From contig NZ_KI912266.1 in assembly GCF_000235425.2 (NCBI RefSeq), positions 2,617,285 through 2,681,284 of the forward strand: a stretch of DNA of 64,000 nucleotides. Reading direction: 5' to 3'. The position numbers and the translations under genes are program-made. Position 1 is the stretch's first letter. Every line of letters begins with the position of its first letter. This document shows, one piece after another, positions 48,689 to 59,543 of the stretch. The notes beneath the pieces are model-generated. The model had not been told where the DNA came from, made no database searches, and worked only from the letters and a program-made list of their open reading frames with translations. This DNA comes from Pseudofrankia saprophytica. GTDB taxonomy: Bacteria > Actinomycetota > Actinomycetes > Frankiales > Frankiaceae.

Positions 48689-49585
48689 GTGGCCGGCCAG
48701 CTTCGCGAGTATCGGCGGCGTGTCCGCACGGTCCAGTCGACGAAGAAGATCACCCGCGCGATGGAGCTCATCGCGGCGTCCCGGATCGCCAAGGCCCGCG
48801 CGCGGGTCGCGGCGTCCCGGCCGTACGCGGCCGAGATCACCCGGGTGATCAGCGCGGTGGCGTCGCAGTCGACCGTCAACCACCCGCTGACCACCGAGCG
48901 GTCCGGGGTCACCCGGGCCGCGGTGGTGGTCGTGACCTCCGACCGCGGCCTCGCGGGCGGCTACAGCTCCAACGCACTGCGGCGGGCGGGCGAGCTCATG
49001 GAGCTGCTCGACGACGAGGGCAAGTCCGTGGCCCTGTACGCGGTCGGCCGCAAAGCCGTCACGTACTACCGGTTCCGTGGCCGGGAGCTCGCGAGCGAGT
49101 TCACCGGGTTCACCGAGCAGCCGTCGTACGCGGACGCGAAGGCGATCGCGGACGAGCTGCTCGGGGCGTTCGTCACCGACGAGGCTGACGGCGGCGTGGG
49201 CGAGATCCACATCGTCTACACCGAGTACGTCAGCGCGCTGACGCAGACGCCCGAGGCGCACCGGCTGCTGCCGATGGTGCTGGAGGAGACGACCGAGGCG
49301 CCGGTGGGCGGTCCGCTGCCGGTGTACGAGTTCGAGCCGTCGGCGGAGGGGGTGCTCGACGCGCTGCTGCCCCGCTACGTCGAGAGCCGTCTCTACGTCG
49401 CGCTGCTCGAGGCGGCCGCCTCGGAGTCGGCCTCCCGGCAACGGGCGATGAAGTCGGCGACGGACAACGCCGAGGAGCTCATCCGCACCTACACCCGGCT
49501 GGCCAACCGGGCCCGCCAGGAGGCGATCACCCAGGAGATCTCGGAGATCGTCGGCGGCGCGAACGCGCTGGCGGACGCCGGGTAG
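48689..49585 (+). CDS. atpG: ATP synthase subunit gamma
   Basis: GTG start at 48689; 298 residues. N-terminal helix AGQLREYRRRVRTVQSTKKI with the family signature ITRAMELIAASRI, the Rossmann-like middle domain (VVVVTSDRGLAGGYSSNALR) and the C-terminal helix ending TRLANRARQEAITQEISEIVGGANAL. It is the rotor shaft. The stretch TDEADGGVGE near residue 165 lies where actinobacterial gamma subunits carry a short loop. A 503-bp gap then separates it from atpD. Confidence 0.97.
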   Translation: MAGQLREYRRRVRTVQSTKKITRAMELIAASRIAKARARVAASRPYAAEITRVISAVASQSTVNHPLTTERSGVTRAAVVVVTSDRGLAGGYSSNALRRAGELMELLDDEGKSVALYAVGRKAVTYYRFRGRELASEFTGFTEQPSYADAKAIADELLGAFVTDEADGGVGEIHIVYTEYVSALTQTPEAHRLLPMVLEETTEAPVGGPLPVYEFEPSAEGVLDALLPRYVESRLYVALLEAAASESASRQRAMKSATDNAEELIRTYTRLANRARQEAITQEISEIVGGANALADAG

Positions 49586-51503
<1,918 letters not shown>

Positions 51504-51504
<1 letters not shown>

Positions 51505-51767
51505 TGGCGACGATGCGGGTCGCGATCGTCTCCCCGGAGGAGGAGATCTGGTCCGGCGAGGCGAACTTCGTCCTCGCCACGACCACCGACGGCGACCTCG
51601 GTGTCTGGCCACGGCACGTCCCGTTGCTGGGCGTGCTGAGGGACGGCGGCGACGTCAAGGTGGAGACCGACGGGGGCGACTTCCTCTACACCGTCGGCGG
51701 CGGGTTCATCTCCGTCACCAAGGACGGCGTCAGCATCCTCGCCGAGACGGCGGCGCTGAAGTCCTGA
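51504..51767 (+). CDS. atpC: ATP synthase subunit epsilon
   Basis: GTG start at 51504 (an ATG at 51513 is possible), 87 residues. It has the N-terminal beta-sandwich only (MRVAIVSPEEEIWSGEANFV, GDLGVWPRHVPLLGVL, YTVGGGFISVTKDGVSIL). The C-terminal two-helix inhibitory domain of typical epsilon (about 130 residues) is absent, so this form should couple the rotor but not brake ATP hydrolysis the usual way. A strong terminator follows. Confidence 0.95.
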
Positions 51768-51799
51768 CGGCCGCTGGCCAGGTCCCACGCTGAACTCCA

Positions 51800-51834
51800 C
51801 GGCGGGGCGCGTTCACCACGAACGCGCCCCGCCG
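51800..51834 (+). terminator. atp operon terminator
   Basis: A perfect 15-bp stem (CGGCGGGGCGCGTTC and its complement) with a 5-base loop ACCAC, followed by CTGTTGTTTCC, which is relatively T-rich. It begins 33 bp after the atpC stop. This is the best intrinsic terminator in the window. Confidence 0.88.
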
Positions 51835-51896
51835 CTGTTGTTTCCTGACTTGTCAACGAGAGCGCGCTGTGTGGCGCGATCCGCTCACAGCTCCGG

Positions 51897-52469
51897 TCAG
51901 GCGTTGCCGCCTGGGCGCCACTTGACGTCACCGCCGGGGTTGGCGACGCGGCTCAGGATGAACAGCAGGTCGGAGAGGCGGTTGAGGTAGCGGGCCGTCA
52001 GCGGGTTCGTCCGCTCCCCGTCGACCGCGAGGAGCGTCCAGACGCTGCGCTCCGCGCGCCGCGAGACCGTCCGGGCCACGTGCAGCAGCGCGGCCCCCGC
52101 TGTGCCGCCCGGCAGGATGAACGAGTCGAGCTTCGGCAGGTCCTCGTTGAACCGGTCGCAGGCCGCCTCCAACCGGTCGACATACGCCTGTGTCACCCGC
52201 AGCGGTGGGTACTTGGGGTCCGGCACGACCGGCGTCGACAGATCGGCGCCGACGTCGAACAGGTCGTTCTGGATCTGCTGGAGCACCTCGCGCACCTCGT
52301 CCGACAACCCACCGAGCGCCAGCGCCACGCCGATCGCCGCGTTCGTCTCGTCGGTATCCGCGTACGCCCCCAGGCGCGGATCCGTCTTCACCGTCCGCGA
52401 CATATCCCCCAACGCGGTCGTCCCGTCGTCACCAGTCCTCGTGTAGATGCGCGTCAGATGGACAGCCAT
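51897..52469 (-). CDS. Cob(I)alamin adenosyltransferase, PduO type
   Basis: 190 residues. PduO signatures are IYTRTGDDGTTALGD (ATP site) at the N-terminus, DETNAAIG, SFILPGGTAGAALLHVARTV, RRAERSVW and RYLNRLSDLLFIL. It adenosylates cob(I)alamin to coenzyme B12. A client, the B12-dependent ethylmalonyl-CoA mutase, is encoded 4 kb away at 56252. The same gene stands near atpC and murA in M. tuberculosis (Rv1314c). It is convergent with the atp operon. Confidence 0.95.
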   Translation of the reverse strand: MAVHLTRIYTRTGDDGTTALGDMSRTVKTDPRLGAYADTDETNAAIGVALALGGLSDEVREVLQQIQNDLFDVGADLSTPVVPDPKYPPLRVTQAYVDRLEAACDRFNEDLPKLDSFILPGGTAGAALLHVARTVSRRAERSVWTLLAVDGERTNPLTARYLNRLSDLLFILSRVANPGGDVKWRPGGNA

Positions 52470-52522
52470 GGAGCGACCCTATGGCCGAGGCGCGTACGGG
52501 CGCCTAACTCGATCACCCGAGA

Positions 52523-52690
52523 TCACACCTGAGCCCAGACGAGAGTCGCGTCGTCGTGCGCGCCGAAGCGTGGGAACCGGGTGCAGTCCGGGTCGGCGGA
52601 CGCGGCGGATCTGAGCGCTTGGAGCAGGTCGGCGGCGGCACGGGCCGACTGCCCGGAGGCGATGTTCGCGGCCGTCGTGGGAGGCACCGG
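52523..52690 (-). pseudogene. C-terminal fragment of a PP2C-type protein phosphatase
   Basis: The minus frame ending at the TGA at 52523 reads ANIASGQSARAAADLLQALR, then ASADPDCTRFPRFGAHDDATLVWAQV. The last part, with the metal-binding DDAT, matches the end of actinobacterial PP2C/Stp-like phosphatases. Upstream of about 52690 the similarity stops and no start or catalytic core is present. The assignment rests on the final motif only. Confidence 0.4.
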
Positions 52691-52835
52691 CCACGCCAGA
52701 GCCGACGCACCAAGGTGCCGGATTTGCCATCCCCAGCGCGAGACCGCGGCCGTGTTGACGTGCGACTCTCTCCCGCACGGTGGACGCTTGCCCACTCGGG
52801 CGCGTACCGCCGCCATGACACCGAAGGAGCCACAA

Positions 52836-54128
52836 GTGTTATTGCTAGCCAGCGAGCGATTACTGAGAGTGGCTGCGCTCGCGATTGGTGCCAGCGGCCT
52901 GGCCGCTTCCCTGGTCGCCTGCGGCGGCGCGGGTGCGAGCGGGGCGGGCGGGGCGTGCTCGGCGACGGCGCCCGGCATCACGCCCACCGAGGTCAAGGCC
53001 GGCATGGTCTGGAGTGACACCGGCCCGGGGGCCGACTCCATGCGTGCCTTCCGGGCCGGCGTGGACGCCCGCTTCCACGCCGCCAACGAGGAGGACGGCG
53101 GCGTCTACGGCCGCAAGGTCACTTACGCCTGGCGGGACAACGGAGGCGACACGGCGCTCAGCCTGTCCGTGACCCAGGAGCTCCTCGACCGTGAGAAGAT
53201 CTTCGGGCTCATCCATGCGCCCGGCGGCACCGGCGCGGACTCGGCCAAGCTTTTGCAGGAGCGCAACGTCCCGGTAACGGGCATCGCCAGCGAGCCGGTC
53301 TGGTTGGGGATGGACAACATGTTCTCGTGGTTCTACCTCGGGAAGGGCTCCAGCACGACCTTGGGCAAGTACATCCACGACCAGGGCGGCACCCGTGCGG
53401 CCCTCTTCGCGATCGACGGGAGCGCCACGGGCGGGGACTACACGCAGCAGGTCGTGGCGAGCCTGAAGGCAAGCAACGTCAAGGTCGTCAAGACGTTCTA
53501 CACCAGCGAGATCACGAGCTTCCAGACCGTCGCCCAGCAGATCAAGGAAAACAACATCGACGCCCTCGCGGGCGTGCTGATGCCGGCCGATGCCGCCAAG
53601 CTGCTGCCGGAACTCGCCAGGATCGGCGTGGCCCTGGGTGGCAGCCTCAAAGTCGCGCTGATGCCGCTGGGCTACGACAACAGCGTCCTCGCCCAGTACG
53701 GCCGCGCACTCGCCGGCGTGTCCATCTCCACCACCACCCAGCCCTTCGAGCTCAACACTCCGGCGCAGCAGAAGTTCGAGCAGGCGATGAACAAGTACGC
53801 CCCGGAGATCCAACCACCGACCCAGGACATCGCGGTGGACGGCTGGATCTCCGCCGACCTGTTCCTCCGCGGCCTCGAAGCCGCCGGAAAATGCCCCACC
53901 AGGGAGTCGTTCATCTCCGGCCTACGCGCCGTCAAGGACTACGACGGAGCGGGTTTGACGCCCGACGCCAGCAACGACCTGTCGACGAACTTCCGCCAGA
54001 CCTCCACCTGCTACTACACCATCAAGATCAGCCTGGACGGGTCGAAGTTCCAGCCGGCCAGTTCCACGGCCACCTGCGGAGACGTCATCACCCCGGAGCA
54101 GATGGCCAACCTGAACCAGCAGCCCTGA
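52836..54128 (+). CDS. ABC substrate-binding lipoprotein, branched-chain-amino-acid type (LivJ-like)
   Basis: The GTG at 52836 lies six bases behind GAAGGAG and gives 430 residues; an ATG at 52815 is also in frame. The signal peptide ends in the lipobox SLVACGGAG. The mature protein has the periplasmic-binding type I fold: GITPTEVKAGMVWSDTGPGA, FRAGVDARFHAANEEDGGV, the ligand hinge near FGLIHAPGGTGADSA and VPVTGIASEP. No permease or ATPase genes are next to it, so it must serve a transporter encoded elsewhere or act as a sensor. The ligand is unknown. Confidence 0.85.
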   Translation: MLLLASERLLRVAALAIGASGLAASLVACGGAGASGAGGACSATAPGITPTEVKAGMVWSDTGPGADSMRAFRAGVDARFHAANEEDGGVYGRKVTYAWRDNGGDTALSLSVTQELLDREKIFGLIHAPGGTGADSAKLLQERNVPVTGIASEPVWLGMDNMFSWFYLGKGSSTTLGKYIHDQGGTRAALFAIDGSATGGDYTQQVVASLKASNVKVVKTFYTSEITSFQTVAQQIKENNIDALAGVLMPADAAKLLPELARIGVALGGSLKVALMPLGYDNSVLAQYGRALAGVSISTTTQPFELNTPAQQKFEQAMNKYAPEIQPPTQDIAVDGWISADLFLRGLEAAGKCPTRESFISGLRAVKDYDGAGLTPDASNDLSTNFRQTSTCYYTIKISLDGSKFQPASSTATCGDVITPEQMANLNQQP

Positions 54129-54162
54129 CCGGTAGCTCGGCAAACCGTGTGGGGTTCGTCCG

Positions 54163-54351
54163 CTATACCACGGTGTGGCGGACGAACCGGACTGTCCCAG
54201 GGACGGCTCTGTGCGTACTTTCGATGGTGTGGAAGTCGCCACGTAGGGTGCGGACGCGCGCGAGCATCACGTGGTACCGGAGGTAGCTCGGGAGGACATC
54301 GCCGTTGGCGAGACGTCCACGCTCGACGAGGTTCGGGCCGAGCTGGAACAC
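54163..54351 (-). CDS. Possible short ORF or gene remnant downstream of AlbA_2 gene
   Basis: A 62-codon minus frame from a GTG at 54351 (FQLGPNLVERGRLANGDVLP, then SYLRYHVMLARVRTL) with coding-like third-position GC. No family was recognised and no good RBS is present. It may be a small gene following the AlbA_2 gene on the same strand or a leftover of a larger one. Confidence 0.22.
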   Translation of the reverse strand: MFQLGPNLVERGRLANGDVLPSYLRYHVMLARVRTLRGDFHTIESTHRAVPGTVRFVRHTVV

Positions 54352-54397
54352 CGTCGCGGCGGCCCAGCCTGATGCGGCGGACAGGGCAGGGCGGCCG

Positions 54398-56155
54398 TCA
54401 GCGCTTCTTGGTGGGAAAGGCTGGACCGGGTTGGTAGCGGACGCTTGGGCCGCGGGTTGGGGAGTCGGCGGTTCGCTCGATGACGCCTCGCTCCGCGAGG
54501 GAGCGCAGGATGACACTGGCGCGTTGGCTGCCCACGAGCAGGAGGTTCTGGACGGTCTGGTTGGAGATGGTCCCGTACTCACGCAGGTGGGCGACTATTC
54601 GTCGTTCGGATTCGTCCGAGGAGTTGCGGTGGTACGGGAGCAGGGCGCCGAGCTCGGCGCGGACCCGTTCCCGGAACCGGTAGGTCGGTAGCCGGTAACG
54701 GCGGGTCTCGCGTGCTGGCTCGAGGAGGTCGTAGGCGTCGTCGGACAGCCGCCGGAGCGCCTCGCTGGCCTCCTCGACGCTCTTCTGCAGGACCGGAGCG
54801 ATCGTCGGGGCATCGACGGTCGGGTGGGAGCGCAGGTAGTGGATGACCAGGATGGCGTCTGTGTCGTCCTGGATCTCGGACGGCAGGCTGGCGATCATGA
54901 CGGAGAGCCGGGCGGCCGGCGCGCCGCCGTCGAGCACGACCCGGACGCTGCCTCCGCCGCTGTGAAACACCGGAGGGGTGTGCCCGGCGCGCACCATCGC
55001 GCGGACCATGACGTCGACTCCGGTACCGGCTCGCTCCGCGAGGCGAAGGACCCGTAGCGCGTCGATCAGGCAGCGGTTCCTCGGCTTCGACACGTGCGTG
55101 AGGATGTTCTCCTCGGTCACTCCGAACACCAGGTCACCCGGCGAGGTGACGACGAGGCGGCTCGGGCTGTGCTCGAGCACGATCGGTTCTGGGTGACGGT
55201 AGTCGCGGTGCGCGACCGCGTTCACGACCGCTTCCCGAACGGCCGGACCGGGGATCGTCTCCAACTGCTGTTGGACGCCAGTCGGCAGCGTCACGGACGT
55301 AGTTTCGTTGATTGCGTCGATGCCACGCAGTACGTCGACGACCGCGACGATCAACGGAGTGTCGTGGACAGACGGCGGACGAGCGAGGGAACCGGCCGGC
55401 GTGCGCCGCCGCAGGTAGTGCAGGGATGGTTCGGCGGCCAACCCCGTGGCTGCGCAGAACAGCAATGCACCCGCTCGTGTCAGGTGCCCGTCGTCCAGCA
55501 GCACCCCGCATTCACGAAGCAGATCCGCGGTGCTCAACTCGGCCCGTCGGCGGCTCTGCGCGTCACCTGCCTCGACGAGAAGGCGCCGCGCCTCCTCTTC
55601 GGCACGGGCGGAGACATCCTCCACACGCAGGTGCGTTCGCTCGGCGGACCAGTCGTAGCCCCGTCGGTCCTCCCGCATGGCGGCTTCTCGCGCGGCTGTC
55701 AGCGGCTCGCAGGAGGTGCCGATTCGTTCCCGCAGTTTGCCGCCCACGCGGACAAGGTCGAACCCGGGTTCTACAGCTAGCAACAGGATGCGATGGCCGC
55801 TGACCTGCCGGTCCTCGAGATCGACAACGAGTGGCGGTGAGGTCAGCTGCCAGATCCGTCGCCGCAGTTCGTCGGCATCGAGATTGTCCGGAACGCCGAC
55901 TACGGCTGCCTGTCCGGAGCTGGCGTCCGAAATGCCGACGATGACTGTGCCACCTCGGCTGTTCGACAGGCAGGCGACAGCTTCGGCCAGGTCCGTGGCC
56001 GCGGCCTTGAGCGGGTCGCGGTCATTGGCCGCGGGCCGCTTGAGCTCCTTGAAGTCCAGAGTCAGCGACTCCAGCTCGGACGCCCTGCGCCCGCCGAGCA
56101 CCTCCTGGAGCGCTCGGTCGATCTCGCGAGTGAGGCTCTGGCGGCTGGCTGCCAT
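54398..56155 (-). CDS. AlbA_2 (Schlafen-type) protein with GHKL-like ATPase and winged-helix domains
   Basis: 585 residues. Residues 20-150 are an AlbA_2 domain (LTLDFKELKR, then SNSRGGTVIVGISDASSGQ). A helical region leads to an ATPase-like domain with the N-box EAVVNAVAHRDYRH (308-321) and LRLAERAGTGVDVM (370-383), as in AlbA_2-HATPase_c_4 regulators. The C-terminus (about 525-570) is a winged helix (SNQTVQNLLLVGSQRASVIL, then LAERGVIER). It is probably a nucleotide-sensing transcription regulator or a defence-type factor; neither is shown. The ATG has no SD and lies 5 bp from a perfect 40-bp AT-rich palindrome, suggesting a leaderless, possibly self-controlled transcript. Confidence 0.85.
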   Translation of the reverse strand: MAASRQSLTREIDRALQEVLGGRRASELESLTLDFKELKRPAANDRDPLKAAATDLAEAVACLSNSRGGTVIVGISDASSGQAAVVGVPDNLDADELRRRIWQLTSPPLVVDLEDRQVSGHRILLLAVEPGFDLVRVGGKLRERIGTSCEPLTAAREAAMREDRRGYDWSAERTHLRVEDVSARAEEEARRLLVEAGDAQSRRRAELSTADLLRECGVLLDDGHLTRAGALLFCAATGLAAEPSLHYLRRRTPAGSLARPPSVHDTPLIVAVVDVLRGIDAINETTSVTLPTGVQQQLETIPGPAVREAVVNAVAHRDYRHPEPIVLEHSPSRLVVTSPGDLVFGVTEENILTHVSKPRNRCLIDALRVLRLAERAGTGVDVMVRAMVRAGHTPPVFHSGGGSVRVVLDGGAPAARLSVMIASLPSEIQDDTDAILVIHYLRSHPTVDAPTIAPVLQKSVEEASEALRRLSDDAYDLLEPARETRRYRLPTYRFRERVRAELGALLPYHRNSSDESERRIVAHLREYGTISNQTVQNLLLVGSQRASVILRSLAERGVIERTADSPTRGPSVRYQPGPAFPTKKR

Positions 56156-56160
56156 GGACT

Positions 56161-56200
56161 AGTTTTATATCACCCTGTCAAGACAGGGTGATATAAAACT
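56161..56200. promoter_or_regulatory. Perfect 40-bp palindrome at the start of the AlbA_2 gene
   Basis: Two exact 19-bp arms (AGTTTTATATCACCCTGTC and its complement) flank a central AA. Each arm is AT-rich at its outer end and GC-rich inside. It ends 5 bp before the ATG. On the coding strand TATAAA lies at -14 to -9 from the ATG, the right place for a -10 box of a leaderless transcript. No U-tract follows, so a terminator for the upstream mutase gene is unlikely. It looks like an operator for a dimeric DNA-binding protein. Confidence 0.8.
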
Positions 56201-56251
56201 GCGCCGATTTGCAGGCGGGGCGAGCGTGAGCGGTCGTTGCGCGCGGGGGTG

Positions 56252-58285
56252 TCAGGACAGGCCGCCCGCGTGGCGGATGATGTCGACGAAGCCGGACATG
56301 ATCGCGGTCAGGCCGTAGTCCTTGGGGGTGTAGACGGCGGCGACGCCGGCGGAGCGCAGGGTCTCGGCGTCGCGGTCGGGGATGATGCCGCCGACGACGA
56401 CCGGGAGGTCGTCGAGGCCGGCGGCGCGCAGGCCGTGGAGCACCTGAGGAACCAGCTCGAGGTGCGAGCCGGACAGGATCGACAGGCCGACGAGGTGGAC
56501 GTCCTCCTGGACGGCGGCGGCGACGATCTGCTCTGGCGTCAGGCGGATGCCCTGGTAGACGACCTCGAAACCGGCGTCGCGGGCGCGCACCGCTATCTGC
56601 TCGGCGCCGTTGGAGTGCCCGTCCAGGCCGGGTTTGCCGATGAGGACCTTCACCCGGCGGCCCAGCTCGCGGCCGGTCTCGGCGACCCGCTCCCGGACGG
56701 CGGCCAGCTCGTCGCCCGCGGCGGTGCCGGCCGACGCGCCGACGGTCACGCCGGACACTCCGGTGGGCGCCCGGTACTCGCCGAAGACCTCGCGCAGCAC
56801 CTCGGACCACTCGCCGGTGGTGACACCGACGCGGGCGCAGGCGAGCGTCGCCGGGACCAGGTTGGTGTCGGACTTGGCCGCCTCGCGCAGCGCCAGCAGC
56901 GCCTCGTCGACGGCGGCCGGGTCGCGCTTCGCCCGCCAGGAGGCCAGTGCCTCCTTCGCCGCCGCCTCGACCGCCGGGTTGACCGTCTGGATCGCGGCGT
57001 CCAGGTCGGCGATCAGCGGGTTCGGCTCGGTCTCGGTGAACCGGTTCACGCCGACGACGACGTCCTCGCCACTCTCGATCCGGCCGCGGCGGGCCGCCTG
57101 CGAGGCGACGAGCTGGGACTTCATGTAGCCGGACTCGACGGCGGCGACCGCGCCGCCCATCGCCTGCACGCGGTCGATCTCGGCCCGTGCCGCCTCGACC
57201 AGCTCGGCGACCCGCTTCTCGATGACGACCGAGCCCTCGAAGATGTCCTCGTACTCCAGCAGGTCCGTCTCGTAGGCCAGGATCTGCTGGATGCGCAGCG
57301 ACCACTGCTGGTCCCACGGCCGCGGCAGGCCGAGCGCCTCGTTCCAGGCCGGCAGTTGCAGCGCCCGGCAGCGAGCGTCCTTCGACAGGGTGACGCCGAG
57401 TGCCTCGAGAACGATCCGGATCACGTTGTTCTCCGGCTGCGCCTCGGTCAGGCCGAGCGAGTTGACCTGCACGCCGTAGCGGAACCGGCGGTGCTTGGGG
57501 TTCTCGACGCCGTAGCGGGTGCGCAGCAGGTCATCCCACAGCGCCCCGAAGGCGCGCATCTTGCACATCTCCTCGACAAAGCGCACCCCGGCGTTGACGA
57601 AGAAGGAGATCCGGGCGCAGACGTCACCCATCCGCTCCGTCGGCACCTGTCCGGAGGCGACCACGGCGTCCAGCACCGCGATCACCGTGCAGATCGAGTA
57701 GGCCAGCTCCTGCACCGGCGTGGCGCCGGCCTCCTGCAGGTGGTAGCTGCAGACATTGATCGGGTTCCACTTAGGGATCTCGGTCACCGTGTAGGCGATG
57801 AGGTCGGTGATCAGCCGAAGCGACGGCCCCGGCGGGAAGACGTAGGTCCCGCGGGACAGGTACTCCTTGATGATGTCGTTCTGGGTGGTCCCGTTGAGCG
57901 CGGCCGGGCCGACGCCCTGCTCCTCCGCGACGACCTGGTAGAGAGCCAACAGCCACATCGCGGTGGCATTGATCGTCATGGAGGTGTTCATCCGGTCGAG
58001 CGGGATGCCCTCGAAGAGCGCTCGCATGTCGCCCACGTGCGCGACGGGTACGCCGACCTTGCCGACCTCGCCGCGGGCGAGCACGTGGTCGGGGTCGTAG
58101 CCGGTCTGCGTCGGCAGGTCGAAGGCGACCGACAACCCGGTCTGGCCCTTGGCGAGGTTGCGCCGGTAGAGCGTGTTGCTCTCGGCCGCGCTGGAGTGGC
58201 CCGCGTACGTCCGGACGATCCACGGCCGATCCCGCTCCGGGCGGGTGCCCGCGCTGTCCGTGCTCTGACCGGCTTGGTCAACCAT
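56252..58285 (-). CDS. ecm: Ethylmalonyl-CoA mutase (MeaA/Ecm), adenosylcobalamin-dependent
   Basis: The ATG at 58285 gives 677 residues. The TIM-barrel part has [18 protein letters not shown] and [13 protein letters not shown]. The C-terminal B12 domain has [20 protein letters not shown] near 552-570, with the His that ligates cobalt, then LSILSGSH and [15 protein letters not shown]. The HSNG variant in place of HDRG of methylmalonyl-CoA mutase, together with the single-chain layout, fits the MeaA/Ecm branch. It converts (2R)-ethylmalonyl-CoA to (2S)-methylsuccinyl-CoA. The PduO cofactor enzyme (51897) and a 3-hydroxyacyl-CoA dehydrogenase (62407) are close by. Confidence 0.9.
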   Translation of the reverse strand: MVDQAGQSTDSAGTRPERDRPWIVRTYAGHSSAAESNTLYRRNLAKGQTGLSVAFDLPTQTGYDPDHVLARGEVGKVGVPVAHVGDMRALFEGIPLDRMNTSMTINATAMWLLALYQVVAEEQGVGPAALNGTTQNDIIKEYLSRGTYVFPPGPSLRLITDLIAYTVTEIPKWNPINVCSYHLQEAGATPVQELAYSICTVIAVLDAVVASGQVPTERMGDVCARISFFVNAGVRFVEEMCKMRAFGALWDDLLRTRYGVENPKHRRFRYGVQVNSLGLTEAQPENNVIRIVLEALGVTLSKDARCRALQLPAWNEALGLPRPWDQQWSLRIQQILAYETDLLEYEDIFEGSVVIEKRVAELVEAARAEIDRVQAMGGAVAAVESGYMKSQLVASQAARRGRIESGEDVVVGVNRFTETEPNPLIADLDAAIQTVNPAVEAAAKEALASWRAKRDPAAVDEALLALREAAKSDTNLVPATLACARVGVTTGEWSEVLREVFGEYRAPTGVSGVTVGASAGTAAGDELAAVRERVAETGRELGRRVKVLIGKPGLDGHSNGAEQIAVRARDAGFEVVYQGIRLTPEQIVAAAVQEDVHLVGLSILSGSHLELVPQVLHGLRAAGLDDLPVVVGGIIPDRDAETLRSAGVAAVYTPKDYGLTAIMSGFVDIIRHAGGLS

Positions 58286-58505
58286 CGCCAGCCATCCCCT
58301 CACCCTGGGGGAGGCCGCGCCGGCGAAGCGCCACCTCCCAGATCGTGGCCAACGGCGAAAGCGTACCGGCGCCACCCTGTCGCGCGCCCGCTAAGTGAAC
58401 TGTCACCAATCACCGCTGACCTGGGCGATCTGGGACCGTGGTGCGGCTCATGCTAGGTAGGCGGACCCCGAGCCCATAGGAATGGTGGCCGGGAGGGTGC
58501 GAGGC

Positions 58506-59207
58506 TCAGCTTTGACTGGCGCACAGCGCCGGTGGACCCCAGATGGTGAGCAGGGTTTTGGGCACTACTCTGCCGCAGGCACCGGCTCCGCTCGCCACCT
58601 CGGTCCACGGCCCGGCACCGACCCGCTTCCAGACGTGCAGCTTGGCGACTGACACGGCGGTGTTCGATGTCTCGGTGAGACCGGCGGCCCAGAACTCGTC
58701 GGTGGCCGCACTCGAGCCCTCGACGGCGCCGTAGTAGAGGTCGCCCTGTCGGATCGTGATGGAGTCGGCGGTCAGCTCCGCGCCGCCCGTGGCTGACTGG
58801 GCACCCGCCGAGCCTGCCGGGCTCGTGGAGCCAGATGCCTGGACTGCCGCAGACAAGGTGGTCTTGCCGGCCTTGGCGAGCGCGGCGTCCGCTGTTGCCC
58901 AGGTCAGGGCCGGGCGCAGCTCGTCGCCGACCTTCATGTTCACCGCGGTTCCCGGGGAGCGCTTGCCCTCCCAGTCGAGCGGGGGCAGCTGTGGGCTCCG
59001 CGCCGCGGCGGCGGCGCCAGCGCTGTCGGGCTCGGCCGAGGTGTTCCCGTCTGGCGCGGTGGCCAGGCCGATGACTATGCCGAGCACGACCGCCAGGCCG
59101 AACGCGGCGCCGATCACGAGCCGGCGCCGATCCTCCACCCAGGTCATCCAGGGCGCGCTGGCGGCGCGGGCCCCGCCGTCGGACCCCGCCGGCATCGGTA
59201 CGTCCAT
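58506..59207 (-). CDS. Membrane-anchored protein of unknown function
   Basis: The ATG at 59207 (MDVPMPAGSDGG) gives 233 residues; a GTG at 59216 lies closer to a CGGAGG. One membrane helix (residues about 28-50, LVIGAAFGLAVVLGIVIGLA) anchors an external part with a low-complexity Ala/Ser/Thr/Gly linker and a folded C-terminus (TADSITIRQGDLYYGAVEGS, then AKLHVWKRVGAGPWTEV) with two Cys near the end. No family recognised. The frame is open to 59510, but the extra part has no RBS or pattern. It lies 220 bp upstream of ecm on the same strand. Confidence 0.65.
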   Translation of the reverse strand: MDVPMPAGSDGGARAASAPWMTWVEDRRRLVIGAAFGLAVVLGIVIGLATAPDGNTSAEPDSAGAAAAARSPQLPPLDWEGKRSPGTAVNMKVGDELRPALTWATADAALAKAGKTTLSAAVQASGSTSPAGSAGAQSATGGAELTADSITIRQGDLYYGAVEGSSAATDEFWAAGLTETSNTAVSVAKLHVWKRVGAGPWTEVASGAGACGRVVPKTLLTIWGPPALCASQS

Positions 59208-59543
59208 CTCCAGCACGTGCCTCCGTTCGGCCTCGACACCTTCCCCCGTCGTTACCCCGGGGACGTAGGCCTCAGGCCTGTGCAATCGAAAGGCAGGATC
59301 GCACAGGCACGCGTCCACCGGCGCCTCCGGGGTCGGTAGCGCGCCCGCGTCGCGGTGCGGCTCCCCCCGGGTAGCCCTCGACGTTCGCGGGCGCCGTGGC
59401 GAGGCCAACGCCCGCCGGACGGTTGCTCCCGTATCCCGCCAAGCTACGTGGCGAGAGCGGCGGTGTGCCGTTCGCCCGTCAGGCGGCCAGGCCGGGTAGC
59501 GCGGAACCACCGGCTGGCGACCCGGATCCCCTTGGCACTCACC
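59208..59543. other. Intergenic between murA and membrane protein
   Basis: 336 bp with no supported gene. In several actinobacteria an rRNA operon follows murA, but no rRNA-like sequence is visible here. It should carry the promoter of the membrane-protein gene. Confidence 0.45.

Noticed and set aside
59208..59543. Expected rRNA operon downstream of murA
   Set aside because: No conserved 16S or 23S rRNA strings are present on either strand.
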